From Clostridium sp. ZS2-4 (GTDB lineage Bacteria; Bacillota; Clostridia; Clostridiales; Clostridiaceae): a stretch of 64,000 nt of DNA. The position numbers and the translations under genes are program-made. The notes under the pieces are model-generated. The model was given only the letters and a program-made list of their open reading frames with translations, ran no database searches and was not told the DNA's origin. The stretch is taken from NCBI RefSeq assembly GCF_026719745.1, contig NZ_JAPPRQ010000044.1, positions 62,001 through 126,000 on the forward strand, read 5' to 3'. Below, in pieces: positions 18,094 to 28,153 of this stretch. Positions within the stretch are counted from its first letter, which is position 1. Each line of letters opens with the position of its first letter.

Positions 18094-19785
18094 TTACATT
18101 TCTTCCACTACATCTAGTCCTATTAGAGATAGTCCGTTTTTGATAACTTGGCAAGTTGCTTCTACCATTTTTAGTCTTGCATTTTTAATTTCTTCTTCTT
18201 CTGTAGCCATTATGTTATGAGCATTGTAGAATTTATTGAAAGCTTTTGCTACTTCTATAACATATCTTGTAACTATTGATGGCTCAAGTTTGTCTATGGC
18301 GTCTAAAATTTCTTCATTAAAGCTTCCAAGAACTTTTATAAGTTCAAATTCTTCTTTAGAAGTCAACTTGCTGAAATCAGCTTTTCCTGACATTTCTCCA
18401 GCACGTCTCAATATGCTCTTTCCTCTAGCATAAGTATATTGAACATATGGACCTGTTTCACCATCAAAGTTCAGCATTTCATCCCACTTGAATACTATGT
18501 CTTTTTCTCTTCTATTCTTTAAGTAAGTAAATACTACCGCTCCAATACCTACTTTTTGAGCAACTTCTTCTTTGTTTTCAAGTCCTGGGTTCTTTTCTTC
18601 TATTGTTTCACGAGTTTTTGCTACAGCTTCGTTTAATAAATCTTCAAGGAATATAACTTGACCTTTTCTTGTTGAAAGCTTTCTATCTGCAAATCTTATA
18701 AGACCAAATCCTACATGTTTACAGTCCTCAGCCCAATCACAACCCATTTTTTCTATTACTTTAAATACTTGTTTAAAATGAAGTGATTGATCAGCTCCAA
18801 CTACATATATACTCTTGTAAAAATCATATGTTTTTTTTCTATAGAACGCTGCTGCCAAATCACGAGTTGCATATATTGTTGCTCCATCAGCTTTTTTAAT
18901 TATACATGGAGGCATATTCTCTTCTTCCATCATTACAACTTTAGCTCCATTACTTTCTACAAGTAAGTTTTTGCTTTCTATTTCTTCTATAACTGCATCC
19001 ATTTTATCATTATAAAAGCTTTCTCCAGCATAAGAATCAAATTTAACTCCAAGAACATCATATACTTTGTCAAATTCCTTTAGACTTAAATTCTTGAATT
19101 TTTCCCAAAGCTCTACTTCTTCTTTACTTCCATCTTCAAGCTTTTTGAAATACATTCTTCCTTCATCTTCTAAAGAAGGATCTTTTTCTGCTTCATCATG
19201 AAATTTAACATATATTCTTAAAAGCTCTTTAATAGGTTCTTTTTCAAGAGCATCTTCATCTGCCCATCTCTTATATGCAGATATCAATTTACCAAATTGT
19301 GTTCCCCAATCTCCAAGGTGGTTTATACCTGTACAATTATATCCTTGTGAACTTAAAATTTTATATAATGAATTACCAATAGCTGTACTAAATAAATGTC
19401 CTACATGGAAAGGTTTAGCAATATTAGGTGATGAATAGTCTATACATACATTTTTACCCTTTCCTACTTCTGAAGCACCATAATTATCTTCTTCAGATAA
19501 AACCTTCTCTATTATTGATTTCACAAAAGTTCCTTTATCCATAAAGAAATTCACATAAGGTCCTAATGCCTCAACTTTTTCAAAACCTTCTTTATTAATT
19601 TTTTCACTTAGTTCTGCTGCAATCATATTTGGAGCTTTTCTGAAAGTTTTAGCAAGTTGAAAACACGGAAAAGCATAGTCACCCATTTCAGACTTTGGTG
19701 GAATTTCAATAAGTCTTTCTATTGTTTCTAATTCCATCTCAATGTGTTCTTTAAGTTTATCTGCAATATTTTTTTTATAATCCAT
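18094..19785 (-). CDS. argS: Arginyl-tRNA synthetase
   Basis: 563-residue class I synthetase charging tRNA-Arg. An N-terminal Arg-tRNA-synthetase additional domain (residues 1-85) precedes the catalytic core with the HIGH-type motif [21 protein letters not shown]. The family usually lacks a strict KMSKS; here [17 protein letters not shown] takes its place. The C-terminal DALR anticodon-binding domain (about 445-563) includes [18 protein letters not shown] chose ATG 19785 ([11 protein letters not shown]) behind AAGGAGGCG rather than the upstream in-frame ATG 19818. Expression is controlled by the T-box upstream. Confidence 0.97.
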   Translation of the reverse strand: MDYKKNIADKLKEHIEMELETIERLIEIPPKSEMGDYAFPCFQLAKTFRKAPNMIAAELSEKINKEGFEKVEALGPYVNFFMDKGTFVKSIIEKVLSEEDNYGASEVGKGKNVCIDYSSPNIAKPFHVGHLFSTAIGNSLYKILSSQGYNCTGINHLGDWGTQFGKLISAYKRWADEDALEKEPIKELLRIYVKFHDEAEKDPSLEDEGRMYFKKLEDGSKEEVELWEKFKNLSLKEFDKVYDVLGVKFDSYAGESFYNDKMDAVIEEIESKNLLVESNGAKVVMMEEENMPPCIIKKADGATIYATRDLAAAFYRKKTYDFYKSIYVVGADQSLHFKQVFKVIEKMGCDWAEDCKHVGFGLIRFADRKLSTRKGQVIFLEDLLNEAVAKTRETIEEKNPGLENKEEVAQKVGIGAVVFTYLKNRREKDIVFKWDEMLNFDGETGPYVQYTYARGKSILRRAGEMSGKADFSKLTSKEEFELIKVLGSFNEEILDAIDKLEPSIVTRYVIEVAKAFNKFYNAHNIMATEEEEIKNARLKMVEATCQVIKNGLSLIGLDVVEEM

Positions 19786-19844
19786 ATATAACGCCTCCTT
19801 ATATCTATTCTTATACATTCCAGTATTGACTATTTTCTAAATAA

Positions 19845-20098
19845 AAAAACCGCCTCTGCAAAACAGAGACGGAAATATCCGCGGTACCACTCTAGTTGAC
19901 TAAAATTTAGTCCTCTCAAAACTTTAACGCAGTTAACGGCTTACCTGATTATACGTAGATAGGAAAATTCCTATTACCTATAACTTTAGCAGCTTCTCCA
20001 AGGTTCTCTTCTCCTAATAAAATCTTACAGAGCTTCCACCACCCTCTGCTCGCTAAAAGTTTTTAAAAAGATACTCTCCTCTTCACTGAATACAATAT
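19845..20098 (-). ncRNA. T-box leader of argS
   Basis: Read on the minus strand, the leader contains the T-box core AGAGTGGTACCGCGG (19894-19880) and a terminator CCGTCTCTGTTTTGCAGAGG with a T-run (to 19845). Stem I begins near 20090 with GAAGAGGAGAGTA, followed by an AG-rich distal loop (GAGCAGAGGGTGGTGG). An AGA triplet in GGAGAAGAGAACC (about 20010) is a plausible arginine specifier codon, but I cannot prove the pairing. Uncharged tRNA-Arg would stabilise the antiterminator and allow argS transcription. Confidence 0.93.
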
Positions 20099-20181
20099 AT
20101 TAAATATTTACAACTAATTATATAGTTTGAATTTTAATTTTGTCAACAGTGAAAGGAAAATAATTAAAATATTCTTTTTCA

Positions 20182-20682
20182 TTAATCTCTTTTAAGATGA
20201 TTAAAATCTCCTCTTATAAATCTTAAGGCAGCCATTTCCTCATGAATTTCAGTAGGAGTTCTGTATCCCATTCTCCTTATCAATGGGAGAGAAGGACACC
20301 ACCCTTGAACAGCATGTTGAAGTAAAAATCCTCCTACTACTCCAGATAAAGCATACCATTTTTTATTTACAGTAGATCCAAGTACAATTCCTGCCAATAT
20401 TAAACTTGCAGCCTTAGTCTCTACAACTCTTTCTACATCCCACTCCTTCTCTAGTTCTTCTATTCTGGCGGAAATTTCTTCATTGCTTTTATCTAAATAC
20501 CTACCTATTCCAAGTAAGGTTTCCTTATATATTCTTTTGTTTATTTCTGAATTTGTATGTTTTTCTACCCTTTCCATAGTCTTAGGCAAAATTTTTCTTA
20601 TTTCTCTTTTCCTATATATGTTTTTCTTATTCTTAGTATTATTCTTATTTCCTAAATATTCATCCTCTAAGTACACATACAT
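20182..20682 (-). CDS. DUF2892/YgaP-like transmembrane-domain protein
   Basis: About 166 residues: a basic, polar N-terminal half (about 1-95) and a C-terminal DUF2892 domain. The latter has two short hydrophobic helices (ASLILAGIVLGSTV and WYALSGVVGGFLLQHAVQGWCPSLPLIRRMGYRT). The motif QGWCPSLPLIRRMGYRT is typical of the YgaP inner-membrane domain, but no rhodanese domain is fused. ATG 20682 is preferred because AAGGAG lies 9 bases upstream; the ATG at 20691 abuts it. Function unknown. Confidence 0.75.
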   Translation of the reverse strand: MYVYLEDEYLGNKNNTKNKKNIYRKREIRKILPKTMERVEKHTNSEINKRIYKETLLGIGRYLDKSNEEISARIEELEKEWDVERVVETKAASLILAGIVLGSTVNKKWYALSGVVGGFLLQHAVQGWCPSLPLIRRMGYRTPTEIHEEMAALRFIRGDFNHLKRD

Positions 20683-20778
20683 AATACCCATCTCCTTTAT
20701 ATGTTTATTTTTTATGTTGTTTATACTCTTTAGATTTATTTTTTACTAAAAACTCATTTACATACATGGGGTTTATAC

Positions 20779-20790
20779 GGGGACGGTTCT
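20779..20790 (+). repeat. REP core (single)
   Basis: GGGGACGGTTCT after TTTATAC, first of four cores in the gap between the DUF2892 and YyaL-like genes. A near copy follows 32 bp on, in the hairpin at 20811-20866. Confidence 0.85.
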
Positions 20791-20810
20791 ATTATCTTTA
20801 CTGTTTATAC

Positions 20811-20866
20811 GGGGACGATTCTATTATTTATATTGATTTTGCCTAATAAATAATAGAACCGTCCCC
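20811..20866. repeat. REP inverted pair (hairpin)
   Basis: GGGGACGATTCT and AGAACCGTCCCC flank an inner stem ATTATTTAT/ATAAATAAT that is also complementary, with a loop of about 14 bases. One G-to-A change in the left core leaves a wobble pair in RNA on one strand. Confidence 0.85.
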
Positions 20867-20898
20867 TTGTTTTTCTTCTCTTTTTCCTATTAAAACAA

Positions 20899-20910
20899 GA
20901 GAACCGTCCC
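20899..20910 (-). repeat. REP core (single)
   Basis: GAGAACCGTCCC (complement orientation), 20 bp beyond the stop of the YyaL-like gene. Confidence 0.8.
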
Positions 20911-20930
20911 TGCATTTTTCCCTGCATTTT

Positions 20931-23021
20931 TTAACTTAAGTCAGAATAATATCCCATTATGTCTAATTCTTTTCCTTTAATAATATCTAAAGCTTTATCC
21001 ATATCAGTTAATGGTTCTCTGCATGAAAAATTCTGGCAGATGTAAACCGTTGTTTTATTATCTACTTTTTTATTGTTTTCTAACTGTGGAATAACGTCCT
21101 TTAAAACTTCATCTTCATTATTAAGAACTATAATAGAGAATGGAAGAAATTCTTTATTTAACTCTCTTTGTATTTTCTTAACATCAGAATTACTTGCATC
21201 TCCAGCTATAATAATTTCCTTTCCTCCAGAACACCCATACATTACGGCTGTCATAAAATATGCATAGACACTTGGCATACTTTGAATTTTTCCACCTAAA
21301 GATGTAAACATTCTGCTTACCATCTTTTCCAAATCCATATTTTTAGTTATTCTAGCTAATCTGAGCATATTTAGTGCTGCTACTGAATTTCCTGAAGGAA
21401 TTGCACCATCATATACTTCTTTAGGTCTCCATATCAGTTCCTCTCCATCACTTCCATATAAGAAGAATGCTCCATCCTCTTCATCCCAAAATTTTTTTTG
21501 CATATCTTTTGTAAGATCAACAGCTTTCTTCAAATATTCCCCTTTAAAGGTAGCTTCGTATAGCTCCACCAGCCCCCAAAGCAAGAAGGCATAATCATCT
21601 ATATATCCAAGATGCATAGCTTCTCCTTTTCTATATCTTGCTAGCAGCCTTCCTTCATTATTAAACAGATATTTATATATAAATCTTACAGCCTTCTCAG
21701 CATTTTCTATATACATATCATTTTCCAGCACTCTTCCACAATAAGCAAAAGCGGCTATCATCAAGCCATTCCATGAAGTTAATACTTTATCATCCTTGTG
21801 AGGATGTATTCTTCTTTCTCTTATCTCAAAAAGTCTTTTATTCATGTCTTCTAATCTTTCTCTTATCTCATCATTTTCATATAATTCTTCTAAATTGCAG
21901 TAAATTAAATTTGGTATGTTCTTACCTTCAAAATTTCCTTGTTTACTTATTCCATAATATTTGCAGAATAATTCAGCGTCATCTTCTCCTAATACATTTC
22001 TTATCTCATCATATGACCATAAATAAAATTTTCCTTCTACCCCTTCTGAATCGGCATCTTCCGCACAATAAAAAGCTCCTTCCTCATGCTGCATATCTCT
22101 TAAAACATATGAGAATATCTTCTCTGTTACATCTTTATATAGCTTTTTACCCGTAACTAAATACGCTTCTGTATAAGCAATAGCTAAAAGTGCATTGTCA
22201 TATAGCATTTTTTCAAAATGAGGTACAAGCCATCTTTCATCTGTAGAATATCTTGAAAACCCATAACCTATATGATCAAAAATTCCACCCTTGTACATTG
22301 AGTCCAATGTCTTAGTTGCCATGCTTAAGGCTTTCTTAGAACCAGTTTGCTTGTAATATCTCAATAAAAAATATATATTTTGTGGTGAAGGAAATTTAGG
22401 TCTTGTGCTAAATCCCCCATAATTTTCTTCATAGTTTTGGCTCAATTCTTCAAAAGCCTTTTCTATACTTTTAATCTCTATAGGCTCTGGACTAAATATA
22501 TTATTCTCATTTATATAGTTCAATACCTCCTCACTATTTTTTAATATTTCATTCTTATCATCTCTCCAAACTCCTATTAAATAATTCAATATCTCAACAA
22601 TCCCATGCATTCCATATTTGTTCTCTTTTGGAAAGTAAGTCCCTGCAAAAAATGGCTTTTTATCCGGAGTCATAATTATAGTTAATGGCCACCCTCCTCC
22701 ACCAGTCATTATCTGGCATACATTCATATAAACACTGTCAACATCTGGTCTTTCTTCTCTATCTACCTTTACTGAAACAAAATTGTCATTAAGTATTTTT
22801 GCCACTTGTTCATCTTCAAAAGACTCCTTTTCCATTACATGACACCAATGACAAGTACTATAACCAATGCTTAAAAATACTGGTTTGTCTTCTTTTTTAG
22901 CCTTTTCAGAAGCTTCTTCTCCCCATGGATACCAATTTACTGGATTATGTGCATGCTGCAATAAATACGGTGATTTTTCATTTATTAATCTATTTGTTTT
23001 TTCCACAAAAACTTCTGGCAT
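20931..23021 (-). CDS. YyaL-like thioredoxin-fold / glycosidase-fold protein
   Basis: 696 residues of the YyaL/SPATA20 (DUF255) family. The N-terminal thioredoxin-like domain (about 1-165) has [23 protein letters not shown] and the redox pair in [14 protein letters not shown], then [16 protein letters not shown]. The rest is an (alpha/alpha)-toroid with [27 protein letters not shown] and [13 protein letters not shown] motifs. The family is widespread, but its reaction is not established. ATG 23021 lies behind AAGGAATG. Its tail is followed by REP cores. Confidence 0.92.
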   Translation of the reverse strand: MPEVFVEKTNRLINEKSPYLLQHAHNPVNWYPWGEEASEKAKKEDKPVFLSIGYSTCHWCHVMEKESFEDEQVAKILNDNFVSVKVDREERPDVDSVYMNVCQIMTGGGGWPLTIIMTPDKKPFFAGTYFPKENKYGMHGIVEILNYLIGVWRDDKNEILKNSEEVLNYINENNIFSPEPIEIKSIEKAFEELSQNYEENYGGFSTRPKFPSPQNIYFLLRYYKQTGSKKALSMATKTLDSMYKGGIFDHIGYGFSRYSTDERWLVPHFEKMLYDNALLAIAYTEAYLVTGKKLYKDVTEKIFSYVLRDMQHEEGAFYCAEDADSEGVEGKFYLWSYDEIRNVLGEDDAELFCKYYGISKQGNFEGKNIPNLIYCNLEELYENDEIRERLEDMNKRLFEIRERRIHPHKDDKVLTSWNGLMIAAFAYCGRVLENDMYIENAEKAVRFIYKYLFNNEGRLLARYRKGEAMHLGYIDDYAFLLWGLVELYEATFKGEYLKKAVDLTKDMQKKFWDEEDGAFFLYGSDGEELIWRPKEVYDGAIPSGNSVAALNMLRLARITKNMDLEKMVSRMFTSLGGKIQSMPSVYAYFMTAVMYGCSGGKEIIIAGDASNSDVKKIQRELNKEFLPFSIIVLNNEDEVLKDVIPQLENNKKVDNKTTVYICQNFSCREPLTDMDKALDIIKGKELDIMGYYSDLS

Positions 23022-23309
23022 AATATCACATTCCTTCTTATTGTTTTCGCTCTAGTTTTCCACTGTATAAGTTGGACTATTCACTGAATTAAATAAGCTT
23101 TTGTATTGATATTACAGAAGAAATTCTTACATATATCCTTGTTAACCAAAGGGATACATTACTGAAGTAAATAAAGTATTAGCAATTCTTTAATAATAAT
23201 TAAGAGCAAATCCATTTTCTTAGATTGGACTTACTCTTTTCCTATAGAAATAACAAAGCAGGTTTGCATTCTTTTTTTGCCTTATCAAATGCTTTCTCCC
23301 CCTGGAATA

Positions 23310-23768
23310 TTATTCATTTAATTTTTCTATCTTTTTATCAATATCCACTGCAACCTTTTTTATAAAATCATGAATTACCTTTCTTTCCTCATCATTAAAA
23401 GAAGCAAAAATTTTCTTATCACGCTCTTCTGCATCCTTATGAATTTTTTCATGCTTTTCATATATGCTGAATCCAGCTTCTGTAAGCTTAAAATATACTT
23501 CTTTTTTATTATTGTTTTTTTTATACGTGGTTATTAGATTCTTATTCACAAGTTTTTTAGTTATCTTGCTTAACGCCCCTTTTGTCATATTCATTTCCTT
23601 AGAAAGTTTTGTTACATTGACATCTTTATTTTTTTCTATACAATCAAGAGTGTGAACTTCTGAATAATTAAGACCATCAAAATTTAAACTATTTTCACAA
23701 GACACTAGTATTTCGTATTTCTGAAAAAGATTTATCAACATTTGTAAAAGATATTCTTCATTAAGCAT
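23310..23768 (-). CDS. MarR-family transcriptional regulator
   Basis: 152 residues with the MarR winged helix-turn-helix: VTKLSKEMNMTKGALSKITKKLVNKNLITTYKKNNNKKEVYFKLTEAG (about 50-105) is the recognition helix and wing. Flanking helices form the dimer domain. It precedes no obvious target gene; the cyclase-family gene upstream on the same strand (47 bp away) may be co-transcribed. The ligand is unknown. Confidence 0.9.
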   Translation of the reverse strand: MLNEEYLLQMLINLFQKYEILVSCENSLNFDGLNYSEVHTLDCIEKNKDVNVTKLSKEMNMTKGALSKITKKLVNKNLITTYKKNNNKKEVYFKLTEAGFSIYEKHEKIHKDAEERDKKIFASFNDEERKVIHDFIKKVAVDIDKKIEKLNE

Positions 23769-23815
23769 TGCAAATCACCTCTATAAGATTATACCATCAA
23801 TCTTTAAAATAGATA

Positions 23816-24388
23816 CTATATCTTTGCAACAATACGACACGGAAGCCCTGTATAATCTTCATAATCTATCCAAAGTGTATAAATTTTAAACTCTTCTTTA
23901 ATATTTGCTTTTAAAGTGTTAAGATTGGTCATATTTTCGATGACAAATACGCCTTTTCTTTCACACATCTTATCCACTTCTATATGTTCTTTACCTCTTC
24001 TTATTCCTGCTGCGTCTATTCCTATAAAATGTATTTTTTTATTTATAAGTTCTTTTATTAAATCCCATGAAAGTTCTGGATGCTCTGTAACATACTTATT
24101 CTCTCCATAAGGAGACTCCTTCATAATTTCAGTCATGAAAATTACAAAATCACCAGGTTTTATCATGTTAATATCTATATCATCTTTTAATATTTTCCTG
24201 TCTTCAATGCCGCTTACATCAAATATAATCCCTCTTGATTCCATATATTCCAGAGGCACCTGAGTCTTTTCATATACATCTATATGAGTTGCCAAATGAC
24301 CTCTTGCCATAAGATGATTCTTTTGAGTTGCCGCCCACTGAAAAGCAGGATGATCCTTGCTAAGTTTTAATGTTAAATCTATAAACAT
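23816..24388 (-). CDS. Cyclase-family (kynurenine formamidase-like) protein
   Basis: 190 residues of the metal-dependent cyclase/formamidase superfamily: FIDLTLKLSKDHPAF, GHLATHIDVYEKTQVPLE, PGDFVIFMTE, YVTEHPELSWDLIKELINKKIHFIGIDAAGIRRG. In the usual HxGTHxDxPxH metal motif, the final His is not conserved here (ATHIDVYEKT). Activity may therefore differ from that of formamidase, or the metal site may be altered. Start chosen at ATG 24388 behind GGAGGGA rather than the upstream in-frame ATG 24451. It may share a transcript with the MarR gene. Confidence 0.8.
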   Translation of the reverse strand: MFIDLTLKLSKDHPAFQWAATQKNHLMARGHLATHIDVYEKTQVPLEYMESRGIIFDVSGIEDRKILKDDIDINMIKPGDFVIFMTEIMKESPYGENKYVTEHPELSWDLIKELINKKIHFIGIDAAGIRRGKEHIEVDKMCERKGVFVIENMTNLNTLKANIKEEFKIYTLWIDYEDYTGLPCRIVAKI

Positions 24389-24718
24389 AAAAATCCCTCC
24401 TTGCAAAACAATTATATCATGTTTTTGTTTCCAAGGAAATCTTTTTATCAATTTCCTTCATATTATGATATAATTTATGTATAATAAAATTCATGCTTCA
24501 GTAAAATTTAAATAATATCTATATTTTCATCTTTTGTCATATTTATCATAATTTTAAAGTGAAATACCAAGTTTTTAATGTTGATGTTTTATATTTTAAA
24601 TATTTTGTTTATTTAGTATAAATAACATCTTCTATATTTGTACAATTTGTCAATATATATGTCCAACCTGCTGGTGTATAATAATAACAAATAGTTTTAA
24701 TGTTAGGAGTGATTTTTA
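24389..24718. other. Intergenic region between divergent genes
   Basis: A 330-bp AT-rich gap between the cyclase-family gene and msmX. It must hold the divergent promoters; TATAAT occurs at about 24678. I see no riboswitch, operator or repeat that I can name. Confidence 0.4.
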
Positions 24719-25825
24719 ATGGCAGGATTAAGTTTAAAAAATATAGAAAAAGTTTATTCAAACGGATTTCATGCAGTACATGATTTTAACTTAGACATTG
24801 AAGATAAAGAATTCATAGTTTTCGTAGGTCCATCTGGATGCGGAAAATCAACAACTCTTAGAATGATAGCAGGACTTGAAGATATATCCTCTGGAGAGTT
24901 GTACATAGGTGAAGGTCTTGTAAACGATGTAGCTCCAAAAGATAGAGATATAGCAATGGTATTCCAAAACTATGCATTGTATCCACATATGACTGTTTTT
25001 GATAATATGGCATTTGGATTAAAACTTAGAAAAATTCCTAAAGATGAAATTAAGCAAAAAGTTACTGATGCTGCTAAAATACTTGGAATTGAAAACTTAT
25101 TAGATAGAAAGCCTAAACAACTTTCAGGTGGTCAAAGACAAAGAGTTGCTTTAGGACGTGCTATAGTAAGAAGTCCTAAAGTTTTCTTAATGGACGAGCC
25201 GCTTTCAAACTTGGATGCTAAATTAAGAGTTCAAATGAGAGCTGAAATTAGTAAGCTTCATCAAAGACTTCAAACTACATTTATTTATGTAACTCATGAC
25301 CAAATAGAAGCTATGACTATGGGAACAAGGATTGTTGTAATGAAAGATGGTTTTGTTCAACAAGTAGCAGATCCACAAACTATATACAAACATCCCTCAA
25401 ATATGTTTGTTGCCTCCTTTATAGGATCTCCTCAAATGAACTTTATTGAATGTATCCTAAAAGAAGAAAACAATAATGTCTGGGCTGAATTTAAAGGAAA
25501 TAAAGTTATACTTTCAGCTGAAAATTCAAAACTTCTAAAAGATTCAGGTTACGTAAATAAAGAGGTTGTACTAGGTATAAGACCAGAAAATATGTATGTA
25601 CATTCTGAAGTATCTGACAGTAAGAATAATGTAATTCAAACAACTGTACAAGTAACTGAAATGCTTGGTTCAGAAACATATTTACATTTAGATATGCAGA
25701 ACCAAAATATAATTGCAAGAGTTGCCCCTAGTACTAAAGCTGAAATTGGTAAAGATATTAATATAGGCTTTGATACAAATAAAATACACATATTTGATAA
25801 AGAAACAGAAAAATCTGTTTTCTAA
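24719..25825 (+). CDS. MsmX/UgpC-type sugar ABC transporter ATPase
   Basis: 368 residues of the CUT1 importer ATPase family. Walker A GPSGCGKST (about 39-47), Q-loop QNYALYPHMTV, signature LSGGQRQR (about 137), Walker B VFLMDEPLSNLDA, switch His in YVTHDQ, and a C-terminal MalK-type regulatory OB domain (about 235-368). There is no permease or binding protein gene next to it. An orphan MsmX-like ATPase that energises several remote sugar importers is the likely role. It is followed by a terminator. Confidence 0.92.
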   Translation: MAGLSLKNIEKVYSNGFHAVHDFNLDIEDKEFIVFVGPSGCGKSTTLRMIAGLEDISSGELYIGEGLVNDVAPKDRDIAMVFQNYALYPHMTVFDNMAFGLKLRKIPKDEIKQKVTDAAKILGIENLLDRKPKQLSGGQRQRVALGRAIVRSPKVFLMDEPLSNLDAKLRVQMRAEISKLHQRLQTTFIYVTHDQIEAMTMGTRIVVMKDGFVQQVADPQTIYKHPSNMFVASFIGSPQMNFIECILKEENNNVWAEFKGNKVILSAENSKLLKDSGYVNKEVVLGIRPENMYVHSEVSDSKNNVIQTTVQVTEMLGSETYLHLDMQNQNIIARVAPSTKAEIGKDINIGFDTNKIHIFDKETEKSVF

Positions 25826-25836
25826 AATTAGTTTGT

Positions 25837-25874
25837 AAAAATCAGAAAAGTTAAATAACGCTTTTCTGATTTTT
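25837..25874 (+). terminator. Rho-independent terminator of the sugar ATPase gene
   Basis: AAAAATCAGAAAAG and its exact complement form a 14-bp stem with a 10-base loop ending in a T-run, 12 bp past the stop. Confidence 0.88.
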
Positions 25875-25904
25875 AATACATAAATGGCAGGTGAAATATT
25901 TCCA

Positions 25905-26987
25905 ATGGATAGAACTAAATTAAAACAAATACTAAATAAAATTAAAGTTGTAATTGATACAGAAATAACTGTAATGGATGAAACCGGTTATATAATTGAA
26001 AGTACAAACAGTGAAAAAGTAGGAGATTATGACTTGAATTTTAGGAATATAAATTTTAAAAATAAACTCTGCCAAATTGGTGATTATATTTATTACTTTT
26101 TTACCTCTGCCGATGGTAAGAAAAATGTATTTTCACTAAAAGGATTAAGCAAAGAATCTAAGAAGTTTGCTGAGATCATAGGAATTTTTTTTAATCAAGA
26201 TTTTTATGATATATCCCAGAGTGAACTCTTAAGAAATTTGTTGTTAAATGGATTAACTCAGATTGAAGAAAATAGTTTAGATACCTTTCAAGAGAAAAAT
26301 TTCATATCACCCCAAACTAAAATGAGAGCTTTAGTAATTGATGTAGATAAAAATATGATGAAGGAACTTGAAAACCTCATTTCTCATATCTATCCTGACC
26401 ACTTACATTGCAAAATAAACAATAATTCATTTTGTTTCATTGAAAAATGTTCCAAGGTTGATGATCAATATTATTTTCAAATATATGATGCCATATATTC
26501 AGAATTATACTACGAACCTAAAATTGGGGTTGGCACTACAGTAAGTACTTTAAAAGATTTATCTGTATCTTATAAAAAAGCTGTAGAATCCATTAAGTTG
26601 GGCAAATTATTTTTAAGTGATAAAAACATCTATTGCTTCAGGGATTTTGGACTTCCTAGATTAATAGATAATATGGATATTAACTCCTTGGAAGAACTAT
26701 GTGAAGATATGAATTATAAGAATGTATATAAAGTATTATCCGATAGTGAATTGGTTCTGACTTCCGAAAAATTTTTCGAAAGCAATTTAAATATCAGCTT
26801 AACAGCTAAAAAGTTATTCATTCATAGAAATACGTTAATATATAGATTAACCAAAATTTTTAAAATATCAGGCTATGATTTAAGAGTTTTAGAAGACTCA
26901 ATAAATTTTAAAGTAGCCATGTTCATTCATAATTATATGAAAAACAAGGGAAACAAGGGGAGAGAAAACAAGGGGACGGTTCTTTAG
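25905..26987 (+). CDS. CdaR/PucR-type transcriptional regulator
   Basis: About 360 residues. The N-terminal half resembles sugar-diacid sensor proteins (VVIDTEITVMDETGYIIESTN). The C-terminal PucR helix-turn-helix (about 295-350) reads FFESNLNISLTAKKLFIHRNTLIYRLTKIFKISGYDLR. ATG 25905 is preferred, with AGGTGA 10 bases upstream; an ATG at 25884 has no ribosome site. The likely natural end is near HNYMK: the last residues (NKGNKGRENKGTVL) and the stop come from a purine-rich tract and a REP core (26972-26983). It lies just after the sugar ATPase terminator and may regulate carbohydrate genes. Confidence 0.85.
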   Translation: MDRTKLKQILNKIKVVIDTEITVMDETGYIIESTNSEKVGDYDLNFRNINFKNKLCQIGDYIYYFFTSADGKKNVFSLKGLSKESKKFAEIIGIFFNQDFYDISQSELLRNLLLNGLTQIEENSLDTFQEKNFISPQTKMRALVIDVDKNMMKELENLISHIYPDHLHCKINNNSFCFIEKCSKVDDQYYFQIYDAIYSELYYEPKIGVGTTVSTLKDLSVSYKKAVESIKLGKLFLSDKNIYCFRDFGLPRLIDNMDINSLEELCEDMNYKNVYKVLSDSELVLTSEKFFESNLNISLTAKKLFIHRNTLIYRLTKIFKISGYDLRVLEDSINFKVAMFIHNYMKNKGNKGRENKGTVL

Positions 26988-27215
26988 ATTTAATTGATTT
27001 TGAGAAAGAATAAGGAAAAACAAAAACAAGAAAAAAACAAGTAAACAAGGGGATGGTTCTTCGAATTTACTTAACTTTATAAGAATAAAATTCAAGGACT
27101 GTCCCCTTGTTTTGCCAAACTTTTTTAATTAATTCTCAAGGACTGTCCCTTTAGTCTATCCCCTATTTTATATGCATTTCTGCTAAAATTGGAGTAAAAC
27201 TGAAGAACCGTCCCT
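26972..27215. repeat. REP cluster overlapping a stop codon
   Basis: Five cores in 244 bp: GGGGACGGTTCT (26972-26983, inside the regulator gene), GGGGATGGTTCT (27049-27060), AGGACTGTCCCC (27095-27106), AGGACTGTCCCT (27139-27150) and AGAACCGTCCCT (27204-27215). The first two are direct, the last three inverted. A-rich tracts with repeated AACAAG precede the direct cores. Several cores have point changes, so this looks like an old, decaying cluster. Confidence 0.85.
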
Positions 27216-27230
27216 GTATTTTTCTTAATA

Positions 27231-27261
27231 AAAAAGTGTACATATACCATGTACACTTTTT
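27231..27261 (-). terminator. Rho-independent terminator of the rnf operon
   Basis: AAAAAGTGTACAT and its exact complement flank five bases (ATACC), about 55 bp beyond the rnfB stop. A/T runs on both sides make it bidirectional. Confidence 0.88.
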
Positions 27262-27315
27262 TTATATTGCTTTATTAATTTATTATTTTGTCAGTCATTA
27301 TTTCTTATTATTGTA

Positions 27316-28140
27316 TTATTGTTGTGCAACCTTTGGCTCTGGTTTCTTACGGAAGTTAAGTATAGCCTTTGTTGGACATTTTTGAGCACATAATCCACAG
27401 TTTACACACTTATCATAATCAATTATAGATAAATTATTTTCCATTGTGATTGCATCTTTTGGACATGCTTTAGCACAAAGTCCACATCCAATACATCCTG
27501 CAGAACAAGCATTTTTAACATCTAGTCCTCTGTCTTTTGAGTTACATGCTACAAATACTAATTGTTTTTGTGGTACAAGTTCTACAACATTTTTTGGACA
27601 TGCTTGAACACAAGCTCCACACCCAACACAATTCTCTTTTATAACTTTAGCTACACCGTCTTCTATTGTTAAAGCATTAAAGTTACAAGCTTTAACACAG
27701 CTTCCTAAGCCTAAACATCCAAAATCACATGCTTTAGCTCCAGCTCCTGGTACGTTCATAGCTTCTTGACAATCTTTTAAACCATAGTACTGATAGCTAT
27801 CTTTAGCGTTGTTACAAGTACCTTGGCATTTTACATATGCTACCTTAGGCTCAGAAGCACCTACTTCTACACCCATTATTCCACCTATTTTTGTAGCACC
27901 TTCTGCTCCAGCAATAGGACAACAATTTGCAGCAGCTTCTCCATTTACAACTGCTTCTGCATAAGCATCACATCCAGCAAATCCACATCCACCGCAGTTT
28001 GCTCCTGGAAGAGCTTCTCTAACTAATGGTATTTTTGGATCAACTTCTACTGCAAATTTTTGAGATGAATATCCTAAAATTAATGCGAATAATAATCCTA
28101 ACGCACCTAAGCCAAGCATAGGAAATAATAATTCATTCAT
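27316..28140 (-). CDS. rnfB: RnfB, electron-transport complex subunit B
   Basis: 274 residues. One N-terminal membrane helix (about 5-25) precedes the Fe-S domain [22 protein letters not shown]. Then come several ferredoxin-type clusters: [47 protein letters not shown] and [13 protein letters not shown]. The subunit is Cys-rich and is the presumed entry point for ferredoxin electrons in the clostridial complex. It is the last gene of rnfCDGEAB, 13 bp after rnfA, with start behind AAGGAGGAG. Confidence 0.96.
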   Translation of the reverse strand: MNELLFPMLGLGALGLLFALILGYSSQKFAVEVDPKIPLVREALPGANCGGCGFAGCDAYAEAVVNGEAAANCCPIAGAEGATKIGGIMGVEVGASEPKVAYVKCQGTCNNAKDSYQYYGLKDCQEAMNVPGAGAKACDFGCLGLGSCVKACNFNALTIEDGVAKVIKENCVGCGACVQACPKNVVELVPQKQLVFVACNSKDRGLDVKNACSAGCIGCGLCAKACPKDAITMENNLSIIDYDKCVNCGLCAQKCPTKAILNFRKKPEPKVAQQ

Positions 28141-28153
28141 TTAATTCTCCTCC

